Shown in pieces: positions 9,812 through 19,241 of a DNA stretch of 64,000 bases (its first letter is position 1; each line of letters begins with the position of its first letter). The stretch is from Billgrantia endophytica (lineage in GTDB: Bacteria > Pseudomonadota > Gammaproteobacteria > Pseudomonadales > Halomonadaceae): contig NZ_PNRF01000036.1 in assembly GCF_002879615.1 (NCBI RefSeq), positions 1 to 64,000 of the forward strand, read 5' to 3'. The translations under genes were made by a program, and so were the position numbers. The notes under the pieces were generated by a model. That model saw only the letters and a program-made list of their open reading frames with translations. It had not been told where the DNA came from and searched no databases.

Positions 9812-11056
9812 TCAACAGCGTGCCCACTCCAGCAGAGGGGCCGTTCTGGCATGCATATCCAACCGGGCCCCCAACCGCACCAGGTTCCAGTAGTGGCCAT
9901 TGAGAGTACGCGAGAGCAACAGGGTGTCGGCCGGTGGCTGCAGGCGATCCATGGCCGCCCACACCTTGGGGCTGAGCTCCCGCAGACGTCGATGTACCCG
10001 CACGTCGGCAAAATCCTGCACGCCGGGTTCGAACAGCGGTACCACCGCCTCGGCGGATTCGCGATAGAGCGCCAGCGGTGCCCCCTGTCCCTGCCTCCCC
10101 CCCAGCGCCAGCATCGCCCGGTCCATGCCCATGGGGTCGACGGCCAGGGTCGCCTCCAGCAAGGCCATCATGGTTTTCAGCCGCTCTTCGGGTACGGGAA
10201 TGATGGCGCCCAGATCGTAGATCACCAGCCGCCCCTCCGGATCGACGGCAAAGTTCCCGGCATGGGGGTCGGCATGCAGCTCACGGTGGGTGAACAGCTC
10301 TTCGGTCAGCCAATCGGCCAGCGTGGTGGCGACACGCTGGCGCAGAGAGTCGTCGAGTCCTTCCAGGTCACGCAAGGGCGTTCCCGCCACGTAGCGCATC
10401 GCAAGTACCCGTGGACCGCACAGGTCGGGCAACGGCTCGGGGATGACCAATGACTCCAGGTGGGCGTAGCGATCACGATAGCGTGTCAGTGATTCGGCTT
10501 CGGCATGATAGTCCAGCTCGCCGCGCAGGCTGGCGGCCAGCTCCTCGAAAAGTGTGTCCAGGCGCGCCTGCGGCACCTTCAGCCAGCGCCCCAGGCGCAG
10601 GATACGTCTCACTTGAGCCAGGTCTCCCTCGAGCACCTCGGGCAGCCCCGGATACTGCACCTTCAATACCAGGGTGGCACCGTCATGCGTTACGGCCCGG
10701 TGAACCTGCCCCATGGAGGCACTGGCGAAGGGACGCTGTTCGATCTCGCGAAACCGCTCGTCCAGATCGCCGTACTGCTCGACCAGGGTGCGGCGAATAC
10801 CCTCCCAGGGCATCGGCTCGGCCTGACGCTGAAGCCGGGACAGCTCGTCGACGAGGTCCGACGGCAGCAGGTCATCCCACTGGGCCATGATCTGGGCCAG
10901 CTTCATGGCGGGCCCCTTCAGTTCGGAAAGTCCTTCGAACAGCGCCTCGCCGAGCGCTCGCCAGTCGGCCTGGCCACCGAGCCGCGTCCGGATCATGGCA
11001 CCTCCGGTTCGCGCCCCGAGACCCAGCAGGCGTCGTGTCCTTCCGCGCTCGCGCAT
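9812..11056 (-). CDS. ABC1/UbiB-family atypical kinase
   Basis: The 414-aa protein shows the diagnostic elements of the UbiB/ABC1 (ADCK) atypical kinase family. An N-terminal KxxQ segment (ELKGPAMKLAQIM) is followed by the alanine-rich nucleotide loop FASASMGQVHRA, the metal/catalytic segment HADPHAGNF, and DLGA in place of DFG. Members support coenzyme Q biosynthesis or related lipid handling as ATPases. The usual ubiB lies with ubiE and ubiJ and has C-terminal membrane helices. This protein lacks clear C-terminal helices and sits elsewhere, so it is probably a paralogue. GGAG lies seven bases before the ATG. Confidence 0.85.
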   Translation of the reverse strand: MRERGRTRRLLGLGARTGGAMIRTRLGGQADWRALGEALFEGLSELKGPAMKLAQIMAQWDDLLPSDLVDELSRLQRQAEPMPWEGIRRTLVEQYGDLDERFREIEQRPFASASMGQVHRAVTHDGATLVLKVQYPGLPEVLEGDLAQVRRILRLGRWLKVPQARLDTLFEELAASLRGELDYHAEAESLTRYRDRYAHLESLVIPEPLPDLCGPRVLAMRYVAGTPLRDLEGLDDSLRQRVATTLADWLTEELFTHRELHADPHAGNFAVDPEGRLVIYDLGAIIPVPEERLKTMMALLEATLAVDPMGMDRAMLALGGRQGQGAPLALYRESAEAVVPLFEPGVQDFADVRVHRRLRELSPKVWAAMDRLQPPADTLLLSRTLNGHYWNLVRLGARLDMHARTAPLLEWARC

Positions 11057-11242
11057 GTCGCTGCTCCCTTCCTGGTTGCCGTCATGTGGTTATCGTCATG
11101 GTTTACCGGTGCCGCTATAGTGATCGCCCGGAACAGACGCTCGATGGTACGGGAATTGTACAACGAGAAATCACGGCGACATCTGGCAGACACCGTCTGT
11201 TACTGTAAGAATGTCCATATCCTTTAGCCCTGCGACCGTGAC

Positions 11243-13165
11243 ATGCGCCTGATCATTGCCGAAAAACCCAGCCTGGCTCGTGCGATTGCCGACGCACTGC
11301 CAAGCAGCACGCGCCGTGATGACGGCGCCCTTCACGTCGGTGACACCGTGGTCACCTGGTGTCTCGGACACCTGCTGGAACAAGCCCCACCGGATGCCTA
11401 CGATCCCGCCTTCAAGCAATGGCGGCTGGATCATCTGCCGATACTGCCCGCAATCTGGAAGCTGACACCGCGACCCAAGGCACGGGGGCAGTTGGCGGTG
11501 ATCCGCAAACTGCTCAAGCAGGCGAACCTGGTCGTGCATGCCGGCGACCCGGACCGCGAAGGCCAACTGCTGGTGCAGGAAGTGATCGAACACCTGGGCT
11601 GGAAAGGGCCCGTATCACGCCTTCTGGTCAGCGACCTGAACCGTCCGGCGGTACAGCGCTCGCTCGATCGCCTGGAGGACAACGCGCACTACCAGCCTCT
11701 CTACCGGGCGGCAGAGTCCCGCGCGCGGGCTGACTGGCTCTATGGGATCAACCTGACCCGTGCCTGGACCCTGATCGGACGCCAGGCCGGCCATGACGGA
11801 GTGCTTTCCGTCGGCCGCGTGCAGACGCCGGTGCTGGGACTGGTGGTGCGCCGTGACGCCGAGATTCGTGATTTCACCCCCTACCCCTTTCATGTGCTGT
11901 GGGCCGATCTGGCGGTATCACAGGGAGAGCTGCGCGCCTGGTGGCAACCCGGCGAGACTCACCCGCTGGACAGCCAGGGGCGACTGCTCGATCCCGCCCC
12001 CGCCCAGGCATTGGCGGAACGTCTTCCAGGCGCCGAGGGTCGCCTCACGTCACTGGAGAGCCGCCAGAAGCGCCAGGCCGCCCCGCTGCCCTACTCGCTC
12101 TCGGCCCTTCAGGTTGATGCCGCTCGGCGATTCGGGCTCTCGGCGAAGGGCGTGCTGGATATCTGCCAGCGCCTCTATGAACGCCACAAGCTGATCACGT
12201 ATCCGCGCTCGGACTGCCGCCATCTCCCCGAAGAGCACTTTTCCCAGGCGGGTAGAACGCTGGAAAGCGCCTGCCGCAGCGATACCACCCTGTCGAAGTG
12301 GCTGGCGGGAGCCGACTTCACACTGCGCTCCAAGGCCTGGAACGACAAGAAGGTCGGGGCCCACCACGCCCTGGCCCCAACGGGAAAGCCGGCCGATCTC
12401 GACCGGCTGGAAAAGGCCGAGGCGAATGTATTCCGCCTGATTGCCCGCAACGTACTGGCGCAGTTCTATCCGCCTCTCGTCACCCGCGACGTGAAGGCGG
12501 AGTTCCGGATTCTCGATGAGCGATTCAGGGCCAGCGGACAGGAGCTGCACCAACCCGGCTGGAAGCCGCTCTTCACCACCAGGGATGACGCTCCCCCGCT
12601 GCCCCCGCTCACCGAGGGCGAGGCCTGCCGGGTCGAGGCCTGCGGCGTCGAAGACAGGGAAACCCGGCCACCGGAACACTTCACCGATGCCAGCCTGATC
12701 AAGGCGATGATGAACATCGCCCGCTATGTGGAGGATCCCGCCGTGAGGCGCACGCTGCGCGAGCACGACGGGCTGGGCACCGAGGCGACCCGGGCCGGTA
12801 TCATCGAGACCCTGCTGGAGCGCAACTATCTTGTCCGACAGCAGAAGACCCTGAGGGCCACGCGACTGGGCAGCGGCCTGATCGCTTCACTGCCAGCCGC
12901 CGCCTCCCGGCCGGAACGAACCGCGTTGTGGGAACAGCGCCTGGCCGGCATAGCCGAACAGGGAGACGATCCCGCCCCCTTCGTCGCCTCGTTGATCGAG
13001 GATCTGCAGGGGCTGTTGGGCAGCGCCGACACCGAGCGACTGCGTCATGCCCTGGCAGCCGCCCAAGGAGAGGCGACGGTACCGTCGGCGCGTCGCAGCA
13101 AGACCGGCACCAACCGCAGGCGTAGCAAGGCCACGGCCACCCGTCGGCGCAGGCGTTCATCATGA
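11243..13165 (+). CDS. topB: DNA topoisomerase III
   Basis: The 640-aa type IA topoisomerase has the TOPRIM domain at its start (RLIIAEKPSLARAIADAL, with metal ligands in DPDREGQ at 103-109). The catalytic tyrosine is Tyr320 in LITYPRSDC. The C-terminal 25 residues are very basic (RRRSKATATRRRRRSS), which suits DNA binding; no zinc fingers are present. It decatenates replication intermediates and single-stranded junctions, usually with RecQ. Its stop codon overlaps the panE start (ATGA), so the two genes are coupled. Confidence 0.93.
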   Translation: MRLIIAEKPSLARAIADALPSSTRRDDGALHVGDTVVTWCLGHLLEQAPPDAYDPAFKQWRLDHLPILPAIWKLTPRPKARGQLAVIRKLLKQANLVVHAGDPDREGQLLVQEVIEHLGWKGPVSRLLVSDLNRPAVQRSLDRLEDNAHYQPLYRAAESRARADWLYGINLTRAWTLIGRQAGHDGVLSVGRVQTPVLGLVVRRDAEIRDFTPYPFHVLWADLAVSQGELRAWWQPGETHPLDSQGRLLDPAPAQALAERLPGAEGRLTSLESRQKRQAAPLPYSLSALQVDAARRFGLSAKGVLDICQRLYERHKLITYPRSDCRHLPEEHFSQAGRTLESACRSDTTLSKWLAGADFTLRSKAWNDKKVGAHHALAPTGKPADLDRLEKAEANVFRLIARNVLAQFYPPLVTRDVKAEFRILDERFRASGQELHQPGWKPLFTTRDDAPPLPPLTEGEACRVEACGVEDRETRPPEHFTDASLIKAMMNIARYVEDPAVRRTLREHDGLGTEATRAGIIETLLERNYLVRQQKTLRATRLGSGLIASLPAAASRPERTALWEQRLAGIAEQGDDPAPFVASLIEDLQGLLGSADTERLRHALAAAQGEATVPSARRSKTGTNRRRSKATATRRRRRSS

Positions 13166-14052
13166 GCCCTTCGACGCACCTGGTCGTGGGCCCGGGCGCC
13201 GTGGGTCGGCTACTGGCGCTTCACCTGGCCGCTCAGGCCCCCGTCATGCTGGCCGGACGTCGCCCGCTGCCCGTCAGGCAGACCCTGACCACCCCGGAAG
13301 GGGAGTCACGCACGCGACAGCTTGTCTGGCTCGATGTCGGCCACTTGCCGCCGCTGTCGCCCGCTTTCCTGCATCTGACCACCAAGGCCTATGCCACCGA
13401 GGAGGCCTATGAGACCGCCATGCGGTCGATTCCCGCCTCCACCGCCCTGGTGCTCTGGCAGAACGGCTATTCGGTCCAGCCGCTGCTGGCGGGCCGCCAC
13501 GAGGGGCCGGTGCTCTGCGCTTCCACCACCGAAGGAGCCTGGCTCGCCGGTGATGACGGCGTGGTGCATGCCGGCCGCGGGGTCACCTATGTGGGCGATC
13601 TCGATAATCGTCATGCCGGGCTGTGCAGGATCCTCGCCGGGAGTCTGACTCGCGTGGGACTCGAGGCCCATGCGGTCGACGACATTCGTACGCGGCTATG
13701 GCACAAGCTGGCGATCAATGCTGCCATCAACCCGCTGGCGGCTCGCTTTCGTATTCGCAATGGCCAGCTGCGCGACCGCCCGTTTCGCGTCATGGTCGAC
13801 AGGGTGATCAATGAAGTCGCGGCCATCATGGAGGCCGAAGGCATTGCCGCGCCCGACATGGGCTGGCATCGGCTGGTATGGAACGTGGTGGAGGCCACGG
13901 CCAACAACCGAGCCTCGATGCTCCAGGATGTGCTGGCCAATCGACCCACCGAGCGGGAAGCCATCTTGCGGCCTTTGCTCGATGCGGCCAGCCGCCATGG
14001 ACTCGTATCTCCCTGCCTCGCCGGGCTTGATGCGCCGTTTGGCGGTAAGTGA
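13162..14052 (+). CDS. panE: 2-dehydropantoate 2-reductase (ketopantoate reductase)
   Basis: The 296-aa enzyme reduces ketopantoate to pantoate with NADPH in coenzyme A synthesis. The dinucleotide-binding motif VVGPGAVGRLLALHL is at the N-terminus. The C-terminal domain has the catalytic lysine and the following asparagine in HKLAINAAINPL, near residue 180. The family relative ApbA/PanE cannot be told from other 2-ketoacid reductases of the same fold by sequence alone. It overlaps topB by four bases, an arrangement with no obvious metabolic logic. Confidence 0.85.
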   Translation: MSPSTHLVVGPGAVGRLLALHLAAQAPVMLAGRRPLPVRQTLTTPEGESRTRQLVWLDVGHLPPLSPAFLHLTTKAYATEEAYETAMRSIPASTALVLWQNGYSVQPLLAGRHEGPVLCASTTEGAWLAGDDGVVHAGRGVTYVGDLDNRHAGLCRILAGSLTRVGLEAHAVDDIRTRLWHKLAINAAINPLAARFRIRNGQLRDRPFRVMVDRVINEVAAIMEAEGIAAPDMGWHRLVWNVVEATANNRASMLQDVLANRPTEREAILRPLLDAASRHGLVSPCLAGLDAPFGGK

Positions 14053-14175
14053 CGGAAACCGAAGGTAACCGTTGATGACTTGTCTGGCAGGTTCCTATCC
14101 TGCCTGCTAGCCTATAGGGGTCACCAAAACGAGCAGGCGTGCCGTGTGAGGCCGTCGTGCCATAGGTCAGGGATC

Positions 14176-14787
14176 ATGAAACCGGGTCGTCTCCTTGCCG
14201 TTACCCTGGCAACCAGTCTGTTTGGCGTATCGTCACCGCTTCTGGCGGAGGACGAAGCTCCTTCCTATTTCGACATATCCCCCTACGCCCAGACGCCCTC
14301 CTATGCCGGGAAGGCGACGGACCTGATGCATCTCGACAACGGCATGATTCTGGAGGGTGGAGGACTGGAGACACCGGATGGCTATACGTCCGGATTTCGC
14401 TTGACCGCCGGTTTTTCGCCGCTGAACCTGCCACAGCTCGATCTGGGGGCAGAGTTCACCTACCGGGAGAGCGATGAAGTGCCAACCCGCCATGGCGACC
14501 AGCCCTTGATCCTCAATACGACCAGCCTGGGCGGCAGCCTGGTCGCCGGTGTCCGCCTCGGCCAGTTGGGGCTCTACGCCAAGTCCGGCTTCACGGAGTG
14601 GGAAGGCGACCCGGTGACCCGCAGCGAAGGCATGCTCATTGCCACTACCGGCACTGCCCGCGTTCAGGGCTTCGGAGCCCGCCTGCAACACAACCGACTG
14701 GTCAGTCGGCTGGAATTCGAGGAATTCGATGCACCGAGCATGGCGCATCTCAACCTGATCACCGCCTCACTGCATTACCCATTCTGA
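14176..14787 (+). CDS. outer-membrane beta-barrel protein
   Basis: The 203-aa product has a signal peptide (LLAVTLATSLFGVSSPLLA) and then alternating polar/apolar strands such as TSGFRLTAGFSPL, LDLGAEFTYRE and SLGGSLVAGVRLG. It ends with an aromatic residue (ASLHYPF), the sorting signal for the BAM complex. The size predicts an eight-stranded barrel of the OmpX/OmpA-N type. I chose the ATG just after CAGGGA; upstream codons in frame lack a signal. The function is unknown. It stands alone with its own upstream region. Confidence 0.75.
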   Translation: MKPGRLLAVTLATSLFGVSSPLLAEDEAPSYFDISPYAQTPSYAGKATDLMHLDNGMILEGGGLETPDGYTSGFRLTAGFSPLNLPQLDLGAEFTYRESDEVPTRHGDQPLILNTTSLGGSLVAGVRLGQLGLYAKSGFTEWEGDPVTRSEGMLIATTGTARVQGFGARLQHNRLVSRLEFEEFDAPSMAHLNLITASLHYPF

Positions 14788-14898
14788 CGCTTCATCCGCG
14801 CAGCGCTTTCCCGCCGGCTCTCGCGGCTTTCCATCCTGGCTTGCGATCACGATCATCCATTCCCCTTCGGACAGTCGGCAGGCGGGAGCAGCATGTTC

Positions 14899-14939
14899 TA
14901 TAGTCATTCAGCCGGCCGCATGCGCCACGTGCGGCCGGC
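14899..14939 (+). promoter_or_regulatory. promoter -10 and leader stem-loop of the peroxiredoxin gene
   Basis: A -10-like TATAGT is followed a few bases later by a perfect 10-bp inverted repeat (GCCGGCCGCA / TGCGGCCGGC) with a 9-base loop, in the leader of the peroxiredoxin gene. No clear -35 is visible. The stem may stabilise the mRNA or be a protein site. Confidence 0.35.
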
Positions 14940-14971
14940 CACATGAACCCCATGATCCTGGAGCCATGACG

Positions 14972-15631
14972 ATGAGTCTCAGAATCGGCGACACCGCGCC
15001 CGACTTCACGGCGCAAACCACCCAGGGCACAGTGCATTTCCACGAATGGATCGGTGATAGCTGGTGCATTCTCTTCTCGCACCCCAAGGATTTCACCCCT
15101 GTCTGCACCACCGAGCTGGGCTACATGGCCAAGCTCAAGCCCGAGTTCGACAAACGCAACACCAAGATCATCGGCCTGTCGGTAGACCCGGTGGACAACC
15201 ATGCCACCTGGGCGAACGATATCGAGGAGACCCAGGGCACTGCGCCCAACTATCCGATGATCGGCGACGACAAGCTCGAGGTGGCCAAGCTCTATGACAT
15301 GCTGCCGGCGGAACTGGAAGGCAGCGCCGAGGGCCGCACCCCCGCCGACAATGCCACGGTACGCGCCGTCTTCCTGATCGGCCCGGACAAGAAGATCAAG
15401 GCAATGCTGATCTACCCGATGACCGCCGGGCGCGACTTCAACGAGGTACTGCGACTGCTCGACTCCCTGCAGCTCTCTGCCGCGCATACGGTGGCCACGC
15501 CGGTCAACTGGAGGCCCGGCGACGACGTCATCATTCCCACATCGGTCAGCGACGAGGAGGCGCAGAAGAAGTACCCCGAGGGATTCGAGACGCTCAAGCC
15601 CTACCTGCGCACGGTCAAGCAACCTTCCTGA
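14972..15631 (+). CDS. 1-Cys peroxiredoxin, Prx6 type
   Basis: The 219-aa enzyme reduces peroxides with the cysteine in HPKDFTPVCTTELG (about residue 45), the PxxxTxxC active site. The length, the long C-terminal dimer arm with NWRPGDDVIIPTSVSDEEA, and the lack of a resolving cysteine place it in the Prx6/1-Cys group. The second ATG is eight bases from GGAG; an ATG two codons earlier is also possible. It acts in the cytoplasm against hydrogen and lipid peroxides. A hairpin follows the gene and separates it from the convergent ppc. Confidence 0.92.
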   Translation: MSLRIGDTAPDFTAQTTQGTVHFHEWIGDSWCILFSHPKDFTPVCTTELGYMAKLKPEFDKRNTKIIGLSVDPVDNHATWANDIEETQGTAPNYPMIGDDKLEVAKLYDMLPAELEGSAEGRTPADNATVRAVFLIGPDKKIKAMLIYPMTAGRDFNEVLRLLDSLQLSAAHTVATPVNWRPGDDVIIPTSVSDEEAQKKYPEGFETLKPYLRTVKQPS

Positions 15632-15656
15632 ACCCGACCACCCAGCCGATATCGAC

Positions 15657-15683
15657 AACGCTCCGGCAATACCGGAGCGTTCT
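15657..15683. terminator. shared terminator hairpin between peroxiredoxin gene and ppc
   Basis: A GC-rich stem (GCTCCGG / CCGGAGC with a five-base loop, extended by A-C and T-G flanks) lies between two convergent genes. It is symmetric and could stop both transcripts, although the U-tract is short. Confidence 0.45.
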
Positions 15684-15720
15684 GCCGCGATGACGCCCCA
15701 TGGCCACGCTCAGTCACTTT

Positions 15721-18369
15721 TCACCCGGTGTTGCGCAGCCCCGCGGCAATACCGGCCATGGTCACCATCAGCGCCCGAGTCAGCTCACCGCTGATGGCAC
15801 CGTCCGCATCACGGTTACGTTGCAACAGTTCGGCCTGCAAGCCATGCAGGGGGTCGATATAGGGGTTGCGCACCGCGATGGCCTGCCGAATCAACGGCGT
15901 CTGCTCCAGCAGCTCTTCCTGGTCGAGAATGGTCAACAGCACCTCGTTCAGGCGGGTAAAGCGTTCCCGCAGCTGTTCGCCCAACGCCTTGAGTGCCGGC
16001 TCGTCCACCAGGCGCCGCTCGTAGTAGGTGGCGATACCGACGTCGGCCTTTGCCAGCAGCATTTCCAACATGTCGAGATAGGTGCCAAAGAAAGGCCATT
16101 TGTCACGCATTTCCCGCAGCACCTCCAGGCCACCCTCTTCATCGAGCCGCGTGCCGAAGGCTTCGCCGCTGCCCAGCCATGCCGGCAGCATCAGCCGGAT
16201 CTGCGTCCAGGCAAATATCCAGGGTATCGCGCGCAGGGTTTCCACGCCGCCATCCTGGCGCCGCTTGGTCGGCCGCGAGCCCAGCGGGAGCCGACCCAGG
16301 GCGCCTTCCGGGGTGACCGCCCGGAAGTAGGGCACGAAATCGGGATCCTCGCGTACGATGCTGACGTAGCCACGATGGGCAATTTCCGCCAGGCGATCCA
16401 TCTCCTCGCGCCAGTGCGGCTCGGGGGATGGCGGTGGCAGCAGCGTCGCTTCCAGTACCGCGCAGGCGTAGATCTCCATGGAGCGCAGGGCGATATCGGG
16501 CTGGCCGAACTTGAAGCGGATCATCTCGCCCTGCTCGGTGACCCGCAGGCTGCCATTCACCGAGCCCGGAGGCTGGGAAAGGATGGCCGCATGGGCTGGA
16601 CCGCCACCGCGCCCCACGGCGCCGCCGCGGCCGTGGAACAGGGTAAGCGCCACGCCATGCTGACGACACACCTCCACCAGGCGCTCCTGGGCACGGTACT
16701 GGGCCCAGGCCGCTGCCAGCTGCCCGGCATCCTTGGCCGAATCCGAATAGCCGATCATGACCTCCTGGGACTCGCCGGCCAGGGCCCGGTACCCGGGCAG
16801 GGCCAGCAACCGGTCGATCACGTCGCCCGCTCGGTTGAGGTCATCCAGTGTCTCGAACAGCGGCGCAATGGGCAGCAGCACTTCGCCGCCCACTTCCTGC
16901 ATCAGCAGCGCCACGGTCAGAACATCGGAGGGTTGCGCGGCCATGGAGATAATGTAGGTACCCAGCGCCTCGGGCTGCTCGTTGGCGATGACGCGGAAGG
17001 TATCCAGCACTTCGCGGCTTTCTGCCGAGCACTCCCAACGCCGCGGAATCAGGGGGCGGCGCGAGTCCAGCTCCGCCAGCAGGAAGGCTTGGCGCTGTTC
17101 TTCGCTCCAGTCACGATAGTGGCCTAGCGCCAGCGTCTCGGTGAGCTCTTCCATCACCTGGGCATGGCGGCTGGCCTCCTGCCTGATGTCGAGCTTGGTC
17201 AGGGTCACGCCGAAGACCGCCACGCGGCGGAGGGTATCCAGCAGGGCACCGTTGGCAATGGTATCCAGGCCGACATCGCACAGTGAGCGGTAACAGGTGA
17301 GCAGCGGCGCATAGAGCTGATCGCTGTTCTCGATGATGGAGCCGCCCTCGACGTTACGACCATCGAGCTCCGCCTTGGCCCAGTCTCGCGTCGCCTCGAC
17401 ACGGCTGACCAGACGCTTGAGCAGTTCACGGTAGGGCTCGGCCACGCCGCCCACTTCGGCTCGCAGCGCGCTGTTCGACTTCCACATGGAAAGCTCGGCC
17501 TTGAGCTGCTCCAGGTCACGCAGATAGAGATCGGCCGCCATCCAGCGCCCCAGCAGCAGCACTTCACGGGTCACCCGCGACGTGACATTGGGGTTGCCGT
17601 CGCGATCCCCTCCCATCCAGGAGGCAAAGACGATGGGCGCCGCATCCAGCGGCAGGCGTTCACCGGCCGATTCCAGCAGCAGATTGTCCAGGTCACGATG
17701 GAAGGCGGGGACCGCCTGCCATAGGGAGTTCTCGATGACGGCGAACCCCCACTTCGCTTCATCCACCGGGGTGGGGCGCTCGTGACGGATTTCATCGGTG
17801 TGCCAGGCCTGGCTGATCAACTCCTCGAGACGGCCACGGGCGCGGCTCGCCCGCTCGGGGTAATCGTGGGACGACTCGATGACCGAGAGACAGTCATCAA
17901 TGGCGTCGTACTTCTGGATCAGGGTGCGACGGATGACCTCGGTAGGGTGCGCGGTCAGCACCAGTTCCACGCGCATGGTGGCCAGGCTCTCGACCAGCTT
18001 GCGCGGGGTATGTCCCGCGGCTCTGGTCCGCGCCAGCAGGTCGCCCAGCATGGGCTGGCTACCGGGACGGTAATCCTCGACCCGCCGGAAGCGGGCCCGG
18101 TAATGCTGCTCGGCGATATTGGCCAGGTTGAGGAACTGGTTGAAGGCACGCGTCACCGGTAGCAGGTCGCAATCCGGCAGCTTGCGCAGAAAATCGATCA
18201 GTTCTCGGCGGCTCTGGGCTTCGCCCTGGCGGCCGCTCTTGGCGAGTGCGCGAATGGTTTCGATCCGGTCAACGAAGCCTTCGCCGAGATCATCACCAAT
18301 GGTGCGGCCCAGGCTGTCACCCAGAATGCGTACGTTGTCACGCAGGGATTCGTGCAGATCGTCGCTCAT
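15721..18369 (-). CDS. ppc: phosphoenolpyruvate carboxylase
   Basis: The 882-aa enzyme fixes bicarbonate onto phosphoenolpyruvate to make oxaloacetate, replenishing the TCA cycle. Signatures include the catalytic histidine in VLTAHPTEVIRRTL at about residue 145, the glycine-rich loop FHGRGGAVGRGGGPAHAAI in the middle, and the invariant C-terminal RNTG. The length is normal for the bacterial family. The start MSDDLHESLRDNVRILG overlaps the mazG stop codon (ATGA), so translation is coupled to mazG. The run relA-mazG-ppc is tightly packed. Confidence 0.96.
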   Translation of the reverse strand: MSDDLHESLRDNVRILGDSLGRTIGDDLGEGFVDRIETIRALAKSGRQGEAQSRRELIDFLRKLPDCDLLPVTRAFNQFLNLANIAEQHYRARFRRVEDYRPGSQPMLGDLLARTRAAGHTPRKLVESLATMRVELVLTAHPTEVIRRTLIQKYDAIDDCLSVIESSHDYPERASRARGRLEELISQAWHTDEIRHERPTPVDEAKWGFAVIENSLWQAVPAFHRDLDNLLLESAGERLPLDAAPIVFASWMGGDRDGNPNVTSRVTREVLLLGRWMAADLYLRDLEQLKAELSMWKSNSALRAEVGGVAEPYRELLKRLVSRVEATRDWAKAELDGRNVEGGSIIENSDQLYAPLLTCYRSLCDVGLDTIANGALLDTLRRVAVFGVTLTKLDIRQEASRHAQVMEELTETLALGHYRDWSEEQRQAFLLAELDSRRPLIPRRWECSAESREVLDTFRVIANEQPEALGTYIISMAAQPSDVLTVALLMQEVGGEVLLPIAPLFETLDDLNRAGDVIDRLLALPGYRALAGESQEVMIGYSDSAKDAGQLAAAWAQYRAQERLVEVCRQHGVALTLFHGRGGAVGRGGGPAHAAILSQPPGSVNGSLRVTEQGEMIRFKFGQPDIALRSMEIYACAVLEATLLPPPSPEPHWREEMDRLAEIAHRGYVSIVREDPDFVPYFRAVTPEGALGRLPLGSRPTKRRQDGGVETLRAIPWIFAWTQIRLMLPAWLGSGEAFGTRLDEEGGLEVLREMRDKWPFFGTYLDMLEMLLAKADVGIATYYERRLVDEPALKALGEQLRERFTRLNEVLLTILDQEELLEQTPLIRQAIAVRNPYIDPLHGLQAELLQRNRDADGAISGELTRALMVTMAGIAAGLRNTG

Positions 18370-19241
18370 GGCCGACGTCCTCCTGAAGGCGGTTCGGGTA
18401 ACGGGATATCGTGCTCTTTGGCCTGTTGCCAGTAGCGTTCCATGGTTGCCAGATCCACGTCTCGGGTAGTGACACCGCGCTCGCCCAGGGCAGTCTCCAC
18501 GAAGCGGAATCGCCGCTCGAACTTGGCGTTGGTATGCCTCAGGCACTGTTCGGGGTCGGCCTTGAGGCTCCGCGCCAGATTGGTCACCGCAAACAACAGG
18601 TCGCCCACTTCCTCTATCGCATGGGCGGTGTCCTCTTCGGCCAGCGCCTGTTCGACCTCCTCGAGTTCTTCGCGGATCTTGGCGATGACGCCGCGGGCAT
18701 CGGGCCAGTCGAAGCCGACCCTTGCGGCACGCTTGGAAAGCTTGGCCGCCCGCGACAGCGCCGGCAGCGAGCGTGGCACGTCATCGAGCACCGAGACGGT
18801 CGCCTGATCCGAGGCACGCTCGGCGCGCTCCTCGGCCTTGAGCGCCTCCCAGTGGCTGTTGACCTGACGCGCCTGCACCTGCTCGGCACCGACGCCAGGC
18901 GGGCGACGCGAGCCAAGGGTGCCCTCGGGAAACACATGGGGATGACGGCGCAGCATCTTGGCGGTCAGGGTGTGCACCACGTCGTGGAAATCGAAACGCC
19001 CTTCCTCGGCGGCAAACTGACTGTAATAGATCACCTGGAACAGCAGATCGCCAAGCTCGCCGGGTAGCTCATCGTAGGCACGCCGCTCGATGACGTCAGC
19101 CACTTCGTAGGCCTCCTCCAGCGTATGGGGAACGATCGAATCCCAATCCTGCCGGATGTCCCAGGGGCATCCATCCTCAGGATCGCGCAGCACCACCATC
19201 AGGGTAAGGAGATCCTCGATGCCATGACGAGCCTGGTTCAT
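18366..19241 (-). CDS. mazG: nucleoside triphosphate pyrophosphohydrolase MazG
   Basis: The 291-aa protein has two MazG domains. The N-terminal one has LEEAYEVADVI and ELGDLLFQVIYYSQFA, and the C-terminal one has EELEEVEQAL and EEVGDLLFAVTNLARS; both keep the EExxE and ExxD metal ligands. It hydrolyses NTPs and dNTPs and, in E. coli, moderates (p)ppGpp effects during starvation. Four-base overlaps with both relA upstream and ppc downstream make this a coupled unit, matching its link to the stringent response. Confidence 0.93.
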   Translation of the reverse strand: MNQARHGIEDLLTLMVVLRDPEDGCPWDIRQDWDSIVPHTLEEAYEVADVIERRAYDELPGELGDLLFQVIYYSQFAAEEGRFDFHDVVHTLTAKMLRRHPHVFPEGTLGSRRPPGVGAEQVQARQVNSHWEALKAEERAERASDQATVSVLDDVPRSLPALSRAAKLSKRAARVGFDWPDARGVIAKIREELEEVEQALAEEDTAHAIEEVGDLLFAVTNLARSLKADPEQCLRHTNAKFERRFRFVETALGERGVTTRDVDLATMERYWQQAKEHDIPLPEPPSGGRRP

